DNA of 44,007 bases, taken from Oceanospirillaceae bacterium (GTDB lineage: Bacteria > Pseudomonadota > Gammaproteobacteria > Pseudomonadales > Balneatricaceae). The first letter of the stretch is position 1; every line of letters starts with the position of its first letter. The notes under the pieces were generated by a model. It searched no databases, had not been told where the DNA came from, and saw only the letters and a program-made list of their open reading frames with translations. Below are positions 1 to 8,489 of this stretch, one piece after another. The stretch spans positions 84,515-128,521 of the forward strand of contig JABSQZ010000019.1 of assembly GCA_013215505.1 (NCBI GenBank). Direction: 5' to 3'. Made by a program: the position numbers and the translations under genes.

Positions 1-388
1 CCCCCCCCCCCCCGCGAGAATAACAGCTGTTCCCACCCATGCTAGTTTGCTCATCCTTTGCTCATCTCTTGGCAATAACTTGTTCACTGAAGTATAGGAT
101 AGTCATCAGGACTTCGCAGGCGTGTTGCATTGAAAATATTCTAAGGCATGTAGAGAGCGGGGAGAGTGTTACCGATAGATATACTTACAGCTTCCAATTG
201 AGAGGTTTGTCGCCTGTGATGTCCATAGCTGATTAGTACGGAGAGCATACTGCACTCAGGAGGCTACTGGCAGATCCGTGAAGACGCTTTAGTGTTGCTT
301 TCTTCTTGCTTTAATAGATATAAATTAACCAAGATACTACTATGGCTATTGTTGATACTACCCAAGCCTTTCTTTAATAGGACGTTCT
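1..388. other. Left edge without a convincing gene; starts with poly-C
   Basis: The first 13 bases are all C, which is unusual in this AT-rich DNA and may be a sequencing or assembly edge artefact. A 65-codon frame at 39-236 has no recognisable domain and no clear ribosome binding site, so it is not called. The rest holds only the upstream region of the gene at 389. Confidence 0.5.
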
Positions 389-916
389 ATGACTCAGGCA
401 CAATATAATATCGATAAAGAAAGAACTGCCGTTCGCCAACAATTACACGCTGAATCTAGTTTCTTGATGAAGATACTAAGAGGCCATTATCTGATCGAAC
501 AGAAGCTAAATGACCTACTTGATATTGCCGTTTTATACCCTGATGTACTTAATGCAAGTAATGCACCCCAGATTAATTTCCACACAAAATGCTTTTTAGT
601 TAAAGCATTAATACCTGAAGTATCCATTGCTCCATGGCTATGGCCCTCTATACATAAGTTAAATAGGGCTAGGAATAAAATGGCACATGGTCTTGAGTCG
701 GAAAAATTAGATGCGAGCATAGCTATATTTATCAAGTCTCACAGGGACAATGACCCAGTATACGTGGATTTGATTAAGAGAAGAGGGGCGCTTTCCGTTG
801 AGGAAGAATGTGAAGCATTGATTGAGTATATCTACGCATTTTTAACGTTATATCTTCAAAAGTATAAGTTACATGTTGCAAAGAATGAATCTCGTGATTT
901 CTCTTGGACAGAGTAA
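389..916 (+). CDS. HEPN-like hypothetical protein
   Basis: A 175-residue, mostly helical soluble protein that I do not recognise as a named family. Near residues 91-98 it has RARNKMAHG, which matches the R-x4-H signature (RNKMAH) of HEPN domains, many of which are RNases in toxin-antitoxin and defence systems. The surroundings of the motif (a long helix before it, a charged helix after it) fit a HEPN bundle. There is no neighbouring nucleotidyltransferase (MNT) antitoxin gene; the next gene converges on it. The ribosome binding site is weak (GGACG upstream). The HEPN assignment rests on this motif and helical character only, so a structural rather than catalytic role is possible. Confidence 0.55.
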   Translation: MTQAQYNIDKERTAVRQQLHAESSFLMKILRGHYLIEQKLNDLLDIAVLYPDVLNASNAPQINFHTKCFLVKALIPEVSIAPWLWPSIHKLNRARNKMAHGLESEKLDASIAIFIKSHRDNDPVYVDLIKRRGALSVEEECEALIEYIYAFLTLYLQKYKLHVAKNESRDFSWTE

Positions 917-961
917 CCTACCAGTCTCCACAGGTTAGCGGTTGATGCCCCGCTCATAGCA

Positions 962-1438
962 TTAGAATATGGTTTTTGGGTTAAGAGGTCTGTAGGTTTT
1001 CTTGGGATTAATATAGTAGGAGTTCTTACAGCCATCACATACAAACGAACCGTCAGGGCTTTTCTTGTCTTGTAGGAACTGTATTGATTTTATCTGGATA
1101 CAACTCGGACATGCATATCGCAGAGGAGACTCTTTGGATTTAAATACTAAACCTTCTCCTTCAGTTACCACCACTTCGTAGGCAGCGAGCATAGACTCCC
1201 ATTTTTCTACATCTGCGAGGCTTTGTTTTAATGCATGGTTCTCCTCTTGGAGCGTAAATAGAGTTTCTCGGATATTGAAAAAAGCCTCTTGGGCGTCATT
1301 TACTTGTTTAACAGCGCTATTGATTTTATCGATCACTTCGGACTCAGTACTTACCTTCCGCAAATATCGAAATGCATCTGAGGTTAGCTTTAGTCCCTCA
1401 ATCGCAGTTTTTATCATAACTAAGTCAGTCATTGCCAT
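962..1438 (-). CDS. Coiled-coil zinc-ribbon hypothetical protein
   Basis: About 158 residues. The start is placed at the ATG preceded by GGAGG seven bases upstream, not at the longer upstream ATG. The N-terminal half (KTAIEGLKLTSDAFRYL onward) is helical and charged, with a stretch around residues 40-85 that looks like a coiled coil. The C-terminal half has two cysteine pairs, CPSC and CDGC about 28 residues apart, the arrangement of a zinc ribbon. Proteins of this build are common as small accessory genes in phages and plasmids, without a known function. It converges on the HEPN-like gene with only about 45 bases between the stops. No function is assigned. Confidence 0.6.
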   Translation of the reverse strand: MAMTDLVMIKTAIEGLKLTSDAFRYLRKVSTESEVIDKINSAVKQVNDAQEAFFNIRETLFTLQEENHALKQSLADVEKWESMLAAYEVVVTEGEGLVFKSKESPLRYACPSCIQIKSIQFLQDKKSPDGSFVCDGCKNSYYINPKKTYRPLNPKTIF

Positions 1439-2139
1439 ACTACACCCTCCGTGGTTATTAATGGCGTACATTAAGCTACAGGCTAAATAGATTTGTCAAC
1501 TGATCCATTGATAACACTGGCTGTGCGACTACCCCTCAACTTGGATCATACCACGCTTAAAATGTAACTCCTTGTGATCCCTATGTAGTGTATCGCGCTT
1601 GGTAGCACTAAGAGATCTTTAGATTTGAGCCAAAAGCCTGTAATCACGTGAAGTTGATTTCTTGTTGTATCGTGGCGAGATGGGTATTGAGGAAACCTTA
1701 GAGATGCGAGCTGGGTAACAAAGCTGCGCCTACGCCATTGAGCTTATAGAATCATCGAACTAGGCGTTCGGCACATTGAGATAGAGACACTACTGCATAG
1801 ATGGGACTGTTTTTGGCAAAAATATGTCAGCCCCTATAACGGTATTACCTCGCCTGAACTTCCCCCCATAGGGGTGTCGATTTCCCTGTGATTTTAGCGA
1901 TAGTCCCCCTCATAAAAGCCCAAAACCCACTCAGTATAAATTCCTTTAAAATCAACTACTTCTCTAAACGTTGCATCCTAGGAATACCAGCGTCAAAATC
2001 CGGCATGATTTATGGTGTCAATAGGGTATACCTCTATGATAGGTATCAGATCAACCAATATAGACTCTCAATAGGGTTGTATTTGTGGTTATGATATGAA
2101 ACTATCGCTGAGTCTAAACTCTAATGATAGGTGTTTGTA
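1439..2139. other. Gene-free stretch upstream of the recombinase
   Basis: About 700 bases with no supported gene. It contains C-runs at 1861-1867 and 1905-1909, and at 1963-1988 one copy of a motif (TCTAAACGTTGCATCCTAGG) that recurs downstream of the recombinase. A 68-codon frame at 1888-2094 overlaps that motif and is not coding-like. Confidence 0.5.
1963..1988 (+). repeat. Copy 1 of a recombinase-flanking motif
   Basis: The 21 bases from 1963, beginning TCTAAACGTTGCATCCTAGG, are identical to bases 2936-2956, and nearly identical to 2823-2843, on the other side of the serine recombinase gene. A weaker match containing CCTAGGAATAC lies at 3044-3054. Copies on both sides suggest a binding or recombination site for the recombinase, or replication iterons. 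Confidence 0.6.
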
Positions 2140-2697
2140 ATGAAAGTATACGGTTATGCGCGGGTTAGTACTGAAGGTCAGGATTTGACTATTCAACGTG
2201 ATGCTCTATTCAAAGCAGGTTGTGATCATGTCCGCGAAGAGAAAGTCTCTGGTCAGGCTTCAACAGGTGATCGCAGGGAGTTATCTACGTTACTGGAGTT
2301 TCTCCGTGAAGGGGATTGCCTGGTCGTTACCCGTATAGATCGACTGGCACGTAACGTTAAGAATCTACAGGAGATTGTTCACCTACTCAAAGACAAAGGT
2401 GTATCACTGCGGGCTACAGAGCAGCATGTGGATACCAGTACAGCAGCCGGTAAAGCATTTTTTGACATGCTCGGTGTGTTTGCTGAGTTCGAAACTAACA
2501 TCAGGAAAGAGCGTCAGGCAGAGGGGATCGCCAAGGCTAAGTCCCAGGGTATCTACAAAGGCCGTAAACCTACAGCCCGTGAAAAGTCCGAACAAGTACT
2601 ACAATTGGCAGCTGATGGACTTAAAAGGCAACAGATAGCTGATCAGGCTGGGATTAGCATTGCTAGTGTCTACCGAATTCTGAAGGCTAGTAGTTAG
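2140..2697 (+). CDS. Serine recombinase, resolvase/invertase family
   Basis: About 185 residues, the usual length for a small resolvase/DNA invertase that cuts and rejoins DNA at paired sites through a covalent serine link. The start MKVYGYARVST carries the catalytic serine motif (YARVST). The conserved arginines follow in TRIDRLARN, then GVFAEFETNIRKERQAEGI, and a C-terminal helix-turn-helix (QQIADQAGISIASVYRIL) for DNA recognition. A GTG three codons upstream is a possible alternative start; the ATG was chosen because it begins the conserved domain. It stands alone between related direct repeats (1963, 2810, 2923) that are plausible crossover or res sites. It looks intact. Its partner sites would suit multimer resolution of a plasmid or inversion of a segment. 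Confidence 0.92.
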   Translation: MKVYGYARVSTEGQDLTIQRDALFKAGCDHVREEKVSGQASTGDRRELSTLLEFLREGDCLVVTRIDRLARNVKNLQEIVHLLKDKGVSLRATEQHVDTSTAAGKAFFDMLGVFAEFETNIRKERQAEGIAKAKSQGIYKGRKPTAREKSEQVLQLAADGLKRQQIADQAGISIASVYRILKASS

Positions 2698-2809
2698 GCA
2701 TGTGCTCTTATAACCCGTAGTCGTTGGCTTTGCGAGTACCGATGAGTGTGCGTGGGCAGTTGGGTATGAGCCACTTGTTGATCGAAAACGGTCAATAAGT
2801 TGGTGAGGG

Positions 2810-2881
2810 CTAACATGAAAAGTCTAAAGGTTACATCCTAGAAACACACAAACATCTCCTGATCGATACCTAATCAACACC
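2810..2881 (+). repeat. 72-bp direct repeat, copy A
   Basis: Begins CTAACATGAAAAGTCTAAAG and ends TACCTAATCAACACC. It aligns without gaps to 2923-2994 with only a handful of mismatches. It contains the motif also seen at 1963. It lies directly downstream of the serine recombinase. Confidence 0.8.
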
Positions 2882-2922
2882 GGCGCGATTCAATTACAGC
2901 TTGTAGTAATTAATAGCGGCTA

Positions 2923-2994
2923 CTAACGTGAAAAGTCTAAACGTTGCATCCTAGGACCACACAAACATTTCCTGACCGATACCTAATCAACACC
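2923..2994 (+). repeat. 72-bp direct repeat, copy B
   Basis: Begins CTAACGTGAAAAGTCTAAAC and ends TACCTAATCAACACC, 41 bases after copy A. Two ordered repeats of this length beside a serine recombinase fit accessory and crossover subsites, but iterons of a replication origin are equally possible from sequence alone. Confidence 0.8.
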
Positions 2995-3196
2995 TGACCT
3001 GACCTGATTCACTGAGAGCAGTTGATAAATCGAATTTGTTACGCCTAGGAATACAACCATCAATCGTTCGACTTAAAACCATCAAATCCACTTTTATACC
3101 TACAGCTCCGAGCTTGATGCTGCACTCCTGTATTCCACTTCCTGTCTCTCTCCATCCATTTCGGGGGGGAAGAGACTACTATTTATACACAACCAC

Positions 3197-3520
3197 ATGG
3201 TGAACTCACTGACTACCCAAAAACGATATTTGACCCGTAGAGCAATTACACAGCGCATAGGACTGACAGAAAGCTCTGTTCGTACTATAAGCGATATAAC
3301 CCGTGCACTGAGGAGTGTCGCTGAGATTGACTACAGCAGACCTATGGTTATCCGTAGAGCTGTCGAAGTGTATGCTGAGTACTTACTTGAGCTACACAAC
3401 AAAGGCCTACTGCACACTGAGATTGCAGATGTAGATGCTCTGCAAGGGCAGAGGGGGCGTAGAGCAACCCAGTCTAGCCGCTCGGCTACTGCCTGTAATC
3501 AATACGAAGGGGGGATATAG
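3197..3520 (+). CDS. Small hypothetical DNA-binding-like protein
   Basis: 107 residues, basic N-terminal half. The segment RRAITQRIGLTESSVRTISDIT (about residues 14-35) has the look of a helix-turn-helix. It is followed by RPMVIRRAVEVYAEYLLELHNKG, which resembles the helices of ribbon-helix-helix or copy-control proteins. I do not recognise the family. The ribosome binding site is not obvious; a G-run lies about 25 bases upstream. It precedes two other small genes in the same direction before the polymerase-like gene, so a role in maintenance or regulation of the module is possible. Its last codons run into the 5' arm of a long hairpin element (3509-3583). Confidence 0.5.
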   Translation: MVNSLTTQKRYLTRRAITQRIGLTESSVRTISDITRALRSVAEIDYSRPMVIRRAVEVYAEYLLELHNKGLLHTEIADVDALQGQRGRRATQSSRSATACNQYEGGI

Positions 3521-3583
3521 AGATACTACTTTAAGGCTAAACAATGATATTCCCTTGCCTATGAATCTACCCATATCCCCCTC
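3509..3583 (+). repeat. Long hairpin element H1
   Basis: Starts GGGGGGATATAGAG and ends CATATCCCCCTC, so the ends pair over about ten bases; an inner AAGGC can pair with GCCTT nearby. The outer arms match those of the elements at 9017 and 11552, while the middle differs. It overlaps the end of the preceding gene. Confidence 0.6.
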
Positions 3584-3656
3584 TAGATAAAGCCTCAATG
3601 GCACCAACACTCCCCCTGATTTCCCCACACACTTAATAACGAGAATAATAATACTT

Positions 3657-3950
3657 ATGCATACACCAACCGAATGCCCTCACTGGGACGGATGCTCTGC
3701 GCCCGTTTGCCCACTAAACCGAACAGGTAAGCATCTTAGAGATGAGCCTATTTGCTATTACGCAATTGAGCTTGTTAAGCCTGGAGCTGACCAAAGGTTC
3801 GCTGACAATGATGAGACATGGCTACTGAAGGCTATAGCCCCGAATTTAGATTGGCTACAGAAGCAGTCTAGAGATATCAAGAAACGCCTGGCTAAGTCTG
3901 CCAGAACTCCTTCCAGAATGACCCGTAAGCAATCAACCAATGAGACCTGA
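3657..3950 (+). CDS. Small cysteine-motif hypothetical protein
   Basis: 97 residues. Near the N-terminus is CPHWDGCSAPVCPLN, a compact Cys/His motif that probably binds a metal; a fourth cysteine (ICYYAIE) follows at about residue 33. The C-terminal third is basic (RDIKKRLAKSARTPSRMTRK). Small proteins with this CPHW..C..P.CPL pattern occur in phages and plasmids, with no function known to me. No strong ribosome binding site is visible. The next small gene starts just after its stop codon, suggesting co-transcription. Confidence 0.55.
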   Translation: MHTPTECPHWDGCSAPVCPLNRTGKHLRDEPICYYAIELVKPGADQRFADNDETWLLKAIAPNLDWLQKQSRDIKKRLAKSARTPSRMTRKQSTNET

Positions 3951-3951
3951 T

Positions 3952-4143
3952 ATGAACATTAAATTACTCCTAGTCGACCAAAGCAACAACTGTAATCTGC
4001 TAGATCAAAGCAATGGGAGTTGCTCAGACACATCTACTGACAAGTGTGGATTAACGACCGAAGAATACAGCTGTAGCCTTGCATTAGGCATGCTGAAAGA
4101 CCTTCTGTGTGAGGCACAGTTACTGAGACGGTGGATACCATAG
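3952..4143 (+). CDS. Small hypothetical protein
   Basis: 63 residues from the ATG one base after the preceding stop codon; an in-frame ATG at 3940 would overlap the upstream gene. The product is polar with several cysteines and a helical end (SLALGMLKDLLCEAQLLRRW). No family is recognised. It is called mainly because of its tight spacing with the upstream gene. Confidence 0.35.
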   Translation: MNIKLLLVDQSNNCNLLDQSNGSCSDTSTDKCGLTTEEYSCSLALGMLKDLLCEAQLLRRWIP

Positions 4144-4607
4144 CCTCTATCTACTGGTTGTCAGTTAATCTACAAAAAAGAGTTGATTTCTATTTTTGTT
4201 CCCGTAGTGAAGGATATCTATAGATAGACCATGGATCGCTAAAGCTATACCTAAGAATACCCAGTGTATGCCCTCCATAATCCATAAATCTCAGCAGAAT
4301 GAGCCTGAAAGAACTCTGCGTAGCCAATATGTATGTGAGGTACGAACATGCATAAAAGAATAAAGATCAACAGCGTTGCAGTTACTAAAAAGAAAAAGGG
4401 TTTTTAAATCTAGGGTAATAACCTAGGGAATCCTACAGTTCTACCTCACAGAATATCTTACAGCTCTATCCCACAGAGTATCCCTCAACCCCTCTCTCAC
4501 AATAACAATCTACACATACATCTACTGTAGGCCTTACCGGTCAATCCTAGATTGTTCCTGAGCTCGCTCCGATAGGGGCATTACAATAAATCACAATAAT
4601 AACTAAT
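4144..4607. other. Gene-free leader of the polymerase-like gene
   Basis: About 460 AT-rich bases with no supported gene. It contains a 25-bp tandem repeat at 4435-4484. The layout, repeats ahead of a polymerase-like gene, resembles a plasmid replication origin. Confidence 0.4.
4435..4484 (+). repeat. Two 25-bp tandem repeats, possible iterons
   Basis: Unit 1 (4435-4459) begins ACAGTTCTACCTCACAGAAT and unit 2 (4460-4484) begins ACAGCTCTATCCCACAGAGT. The units are contiguous, with differences at only a few positions. They lie about 120 bases before the polymerase-like gene. Confidence 0.65.
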
Positions 4608-5969
4608 ATGAAAAATACAACAAAACAACTCACTGAGGCTTGCTCTTCAGTGCTTTCTAAACAGGATCGTACAAGCTACATTCCTATTGATTACTCTCTA
4701 ATGTCTACCGGTCAATTAAGCAGTTTATCTCGGCAGATCACTGTAGATATAACTACAGACTGTTTCGAGACTATACGTTCACCAACACCTTCCAAGATTG
4801 CCAAGTTATACAGTAATGTAGATGTCCTGGTGTCTAACCTATTCGTTCTGTATATGGCCAGACATGTTAACGAACTTAGGGACTCTTCAGGCTATCTGGC
4901 CATAGATCGTAAACGTATAAACTACTCGTCAATTCCTAGAAGGTACAAGCCCATAGCCATCTCGTTTGATTACCTGATAGACAAGACTGTTGACCAGTTG
5001 ATTAAGCGAGGGTTAGTTCATCAGATTACTGGCTACAAGCCTAAAGATAAGAAGAGCAGAGGTGTTAAAACAAGGATTAAAGCTACAGGCTGGCTGATGG
5101 ATAGGTTTAAAGATATCTACAAGTCTAGCCAGTTGAGCGGCAGAGGTAGAGCCCTTGTGATACGTAATCCGGAAGCTGATGTTATCCGGTTAAAAGACAA
5201 TAATAAAAAGCTCATAGACTATCGCGAGACGGTAGAGACTGAAGCCATGCGTCAACGACTGGTTGCTTTCAATAGCTACCTGCAAGACTCCCCCAGGATC
5301 AGCTTGAATGGTAAACCTATAGTCGCGGGGTTATCCCTGTACAGAGTGTTCAGTAATGGATCTTTCGAACAGGGAGGTAGATTCTACGGTGGAATCTGGC
5401 AGTCTATACCATCAGAGCTTCGCTGTGGAATCACTATAGATGCCGAATCGACAGTCGAATTAGATTACTCAACGTTGAATCTTACGGTGCTGTACCACAA
5501 AGAATTACAGCAAGATGTTCCTGAAGGGGACCTCTACTGCCTGGCTGAATACGGTATAGGTGAAAAAGGTAATCCTGTGGCACGTAAGGCGTCAAAGCTA
5601 GCGGCCCTAATCATGCTTAATGCAGGATCTAGAGTAAAAGCACACTATGCGCTGACCGAGAAGTTATGCACCATGCGATCTAAAGGGGACGATGTACCTT
5701 GGAATGCTAAGGACATAATCAATGCCTTTGTAGATAAGCATCCACAGCTTGAACCGTACTTCTTTACCGGCCACGGCTTAGAGATGCAGCGTATGGACTC
5801 AGCGATTGCGGATCGAATTCTGGCGATATGTGTAGACCGGGATATCCCTGTTTTGCCTATACATGACTCTTACATTGTTAAACGTTCAGATGAAGATACT
5901 CTGCTTGGTATAATGATGTCGGAGTATTTGGCAGTCACGGGGTTTAAGCCAATTGTCCATGTAGCATAA
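4608..5969 (+). CDS. A-family DNA polymerase-like protein of unknown function
   Basis: 453 residues, complete. Three features recall family A polymerases. ELDYSTLNLTVLYH (about 284-297) resembles motif A (DYSxIxLRxxA). RKASKLAALIMLNA (about 326-340) resembles the O-helix basic motif. PVLPIHDSYIV (about 414-424) resembles motif C (VHDE), with serine in place of the glutamate. Before them is a conserved-looking block, NGSFEQGGRFYGGIWQSIP (about 249-267). I recall this layout (GGRFYGG, LDYS, LPVHDSFIV) in plasmid and phage proteins usually annotated as hypothetical. The N-terminal 240 residues are basic and helical, without a recognised exonuclease domain. Two decayed relatives follow at 7275 and 8490. 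Replication initiation or gap filling is an inference. No Shine-Dalgarno match is strong. Confidence 0.7.
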   Translation: MKNTTKQLTEACSSVLSKQDRTSYIPIDYSLMSTGQLSSLSRQITVDITTDCFETIRSPTPSKIAKLYSNVDVLVSNLFVLYMARHVNELRDSSGYLAIDRKRINYSSIPRRYKPIAISFDYLIDKTVDQLIKRGLVHQITGYKPKDKKSRGVKTRIKATGWLMDRFKDIYKSSQLSGRGRALVIRNPEADVIRLKDNNKKLIDYRETVETEAMRQRLVAFNSYLQDSPRISLNGKPIVAGLSLYRVFSNGSFEQGGRFYGGIWQSIPSELRCGITIDAESTVELDYSTLNLTVLYHKELQQDVPEGDLYCLAEYGIGEKGNPVARKASKLAALIMLNAGSRVKAHYALTEKLCTMRSKGDDVPWNAKDIINAFVDKHPQLEPYFFTGHGLEMQRMDSAIADRILAICVDRDIPVLPIHDSYIVKRSDEDTLLGIMMSEYLAVTGFKPIVHVA

Positions 5970-6282
5970 CTACTAGACAAGACCGATTCTAATAATGAAA
6001 TCAATGCGCTGCTAGCTAGATGGATGCGGCTTATACCCGGCTCTCAGGCTTTATTAGCCTTGTTTATGGCTTCTCTATACCATCGGTAAAGACAGAATAT
6101 CAGAGCCAACAGAGTGCTTGAGGAGGGGTTTGAATCTGCAAAGAATCCCTAGCTAACTCTACTGTGATCACGGGTGATGTGCTCGCTGTGTTCCAGCTAG
6201 TGACTGATGTTACATGAACTAAGTTGGGTGCTACGTCTAGCTCTTTGTGGTTCTTGGCTGGGTGGCGGAGTAGGTACTGTGT
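5970..6282. other. Gene-free stretch
   Basis: About 310 bases between the polymerase-like gene and the converging RES-domain gene. No gene, clear terminator or repeat was found. Confidence 0.5.
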
Positions 6283-7140
6283 TCAAGTGTTTGGGCGTAC
6301 CCACTCAATTCTTTGTTCGCCATCATATAACTCACCTACACCGACAAGGTTTATCGTGTATAGACCGTAACCATAGTTGCCTGTTATCTCATATGCGTAG
6401 AAGTTAGCCCATTCACAGTGTTCGTCAAAAGCTTCTGGTCTGATTGCGTAATTAATGCCTCCTCGGTGTGCGACACTAGGGTATGCAACTGCATCCACGT
6501 ACTTCTTTAGCTTAGTTGGGTCTAACAAATACTCTATTAACGCACTGGTGATTTTATACTCATTGTCTTTCGAAGCGGGCTTAGAGAATGCTTCTGCAAA
6601 AAACGCATCCACTAACAGAGCTCTTGTTGCATCTTCCCTGTTCAATTCTCCAAAGGAACTATAGATAGTCTCTCTAGTTTTGTTATCTTTAAACAATGAC
6701 CGGTCGTATCTCCGTATATGATCAAGTTCACCCACAGCAGTAAACGTTGCTTTATACGGTGCCAGGATCTTTGCTTTTCCTACGTAAACAACCTCACCGA
6801 TCTCTGGAGCTAGTTCAGATACCACAGTTTGTATATCAGAAGCTCCATAAAGCACTGTAGTACCTGGACTGTGACACCTACCATAACTCTTTGACTTCTC
6901 CTTTGGACAGTAGCTGTACTCCCCTGGGGTATCCAAGCTGACTGGCGAGATGCGACCTCGGTAGAACACTGCGTTATCGGCTACAGGGTTTACCCAATAG
7001 GGAACCTTGTGAATCAGCGAAGTAACAATCTTTGTTAGCTCCTCTCTGCTGCACCTCAATGACATACAACCATTTAGTTGTTCTACTATAGCTAGAACAT
7101 CATCCAGTTTGCTGTACTTATTAATTATAGCGTCATCCAT
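6283..7140 (-). CDS. RES-domain protein, putative NAD-degrading toxin
   Basis: About 285 residues. The RES fold is indicated by VFYRGRISP (about 60-68), then GRCHSPGTTVLYGASDIQT followed by VVSELAP (about 88-113), and near the end VAYPSVAHRGGINYAIRPE (about 232-250). RES proteins use a conserved Arg, Glu and Ser to degrade NAD+; the first Arg, the Glu in VVSELAP and the Ser in YPSVAHR are candidates. The N-terminal 55 residues are helical, so it is longer than classic RES toxins. Those are normally paired with an Xre-type antitoxin gene, and none lies next to this one. The start is uncertain: the ATG at 7140 is preferred over an upstream TTG. A role in abortive defence is inferred. Confidence 0.65.
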   Translation of the reverse strand: MDDAIINKYSKLDDVLAIVEQLNGCMSLRCSREELTKIVTSLIHKVPYWVNPVADNAVFYRGRISPVSLDTPGEYSYCPKEKSKSYGRCHSPGTTVLYGASDIQTVVSELAPEIGEVVYVGKAKILAPYKATFTAVGELDHIRRYDRSLFKDNKTRETIYSSFGELNREDATRALLVDAFFAEAFSKPASKDNEYKITSALIEYLLDPTKLKKYVDAVAYPSVAHRGGINYAIRPEAFDEHCEWANFYAYEITGNYGYGLYTINLVGVGELYDGEQRIEWVRPNT

Positions 7141-7274
7141 GCCTACTACATCCAATAGAAAGAAAGTCTAATACTTACATGTTGTTATGTAACGGGCAAG
7201 TATGATTCTGAGTGGGAGTAGTGTTTATCTGTGCTGTTACCACTTTACCTATTACTTATCCATCCCAATTGTTT

Positions 7275-7628
7275 ATGCAGTTGGTTCACCCCCGATTTGC
7301 TGGATACCTAGTTGAAGAGTATGAGCTCCTTGATTAGTCCATTGCTGAACACCGAGTCATAGAACATCGGTACTTCAATTCAGGCTGGAAGTAGCTACAG
7401 TACCTAGACAGTCAGCTGGTGGACGGTGTATTGGTTGAAGTAACAGCTGAAGGCATTCCAGTCCTACCAGCGCACGACGGCTCTATAGTTGCTACTAAGT
7501 GCGGCTTCTGGTTAAAGGAGCGTGTTGAGCCAGCTTACCGTGAACTTATGGGGTTTGATGTTGTTTATAATTGGGAGTCAATGCTGGACATGGATGAGTA
7601 TTTAGATGAAGAGAAGGAAGGCTACTGA
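7275..7628 (+). pseudogene. Decayed 3' end of a polymerase-like gene
   Basis: The frame ending at 7628 reads EHRYFNSGWK, a stop, then LQYLDSQLVDGVLVEV and IPVLPAHDGSIV. This matches the C-terminal part of the 4608-5969 protein (PYFFTGHGLEMQRMDSAIAD and IPVLPIHDSYIV). In-frame TAG codons at 7335-7337 and 7392-7394 break it, and the 5' two thirds are missing. The divergence from the intact copy and the Ser to Gly change in the HDS motif suggest an old remnant of a relative, not a recent duplication. Confidence 0.7.
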
Positions 7629-7887
7629 CGGTTATCTGAAGGTTTTCACTACCAACCCTAGTAACTGTTTCGCTTGGAAAGGGAGTTAACTGCTTTATCG
7701 ATTTCACAGGCTAGGTTGGATTAATCAAGTCTGAAAGAGAAAACCGATCACGCGCTTTGTGAAATTTAAGCGCGGAGACCGGCCAATTTGCTTTTTGGGC
7801 TTTGCTGTAAACTGGGATGATTATGTTCCGTAAAGATCATAATCGGATTATTCGCATTGCCTTTTATTTGTCAACTTACTACTGATC

Positions 7888-8091
7888 TTACTTTCTAGCA
7901 TTCTCATTTGCATTCTGGTTGCCGCCGTGGCCGTTATCCTTATCGTTGTTGCCGTGCGCATTTACATTGTCTGTCTTATGGCCTTTACCAGCACTTGGAG
8001 AATCCGGGTCATTTGGGTTATCAGCCATAACACCCGCACTCATGCCAATAGCTAATACCGCTGCAGCCACTATTGCGAAAAACTTTTTCAT
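7888..8091 (-). CDS. Small secreted Asn/Gly/His-rich protein, copy 1
   Basis: 67 residues from the ATG preceded by GGAG seven bases upstream. It opens with a classic signal peptide (MKKFFAIVAAAVLAIGMSAG, cut probably after VMA). The mature part is short, disordered and rich in Asn, Asp, His and Gly (NPNDPDSP, NAHGNNDKDNGHGGNQN). I recognise no family. A second copy with the same signal peptide and leader is at 11836-12108, on the other side of the autotransporter gene. Export to the periplasm or outside is likely; metal binding through the histidines is speculation. Confidence 0.75.
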   Translation of the reverse strand: MKKFFAIVAAAVLAIGMSAGVMADNPNDPDSPSAGKGHKTDNVNAHGNNDKDNGHGGNQNANENARK

Positions 8092-8330
8092 TATGTATCT
8101 CCATGCTCCCTTTTGGATCCTGGTTACACGATGAGAGCTGGCGTGTAGCAGATAGAGTAAGTATTTCGATTTGGCTATATCGTTGTTGGTGGCTATTCGA
8201 TAATGCGCCAATACAGTTTCAGGAACTGTTTCATTTGTCTGTTTTCAGACAGTGCAGGCTATAACATCACGTATAACCTGATTAGTAAATGAACATTGTC
8301 AAATTGCGTCTCAATATGCATGAAGTGGCT
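8092..8330 (-). promoter_or_regulatory. Conserved leader and promoter region, copy 1
   Basis: Upstream of the small secreted gene, ACGATGAGAGCTG followed by CGTGTAGCAGATAGAGTAAG is repeated almost exactly in the leader of its paralogue at 12109-12187. Further upstream TAAATGAACA and GTCTCAA.ATG are also shared. Conservation of untranslated DNA suggests a regulatory RNA structure or common regulator. Confidence 0.55.
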
Positions 8331-8489
8331 GGCCCAGAGTGACTTGATGCACCTGTAATCAAGGGCGAAAAGTGACTAAAATTAATGCCTTAGATACTCG
8401 ACACCGTAGGCTATTTATCAACGTGGGACTATGACCTATTTTGATGGCTACCCGTAGTTGAAGAGGCCTCAGAAAACTGCAGAGAATGA

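Noticed and set aside
1888-2094. 68-codon frame upstream of the serine recombinase
   Set aside because: It covers a repeat motif and an AT-rich leader, and has no ribosome binding site or recognisable product.
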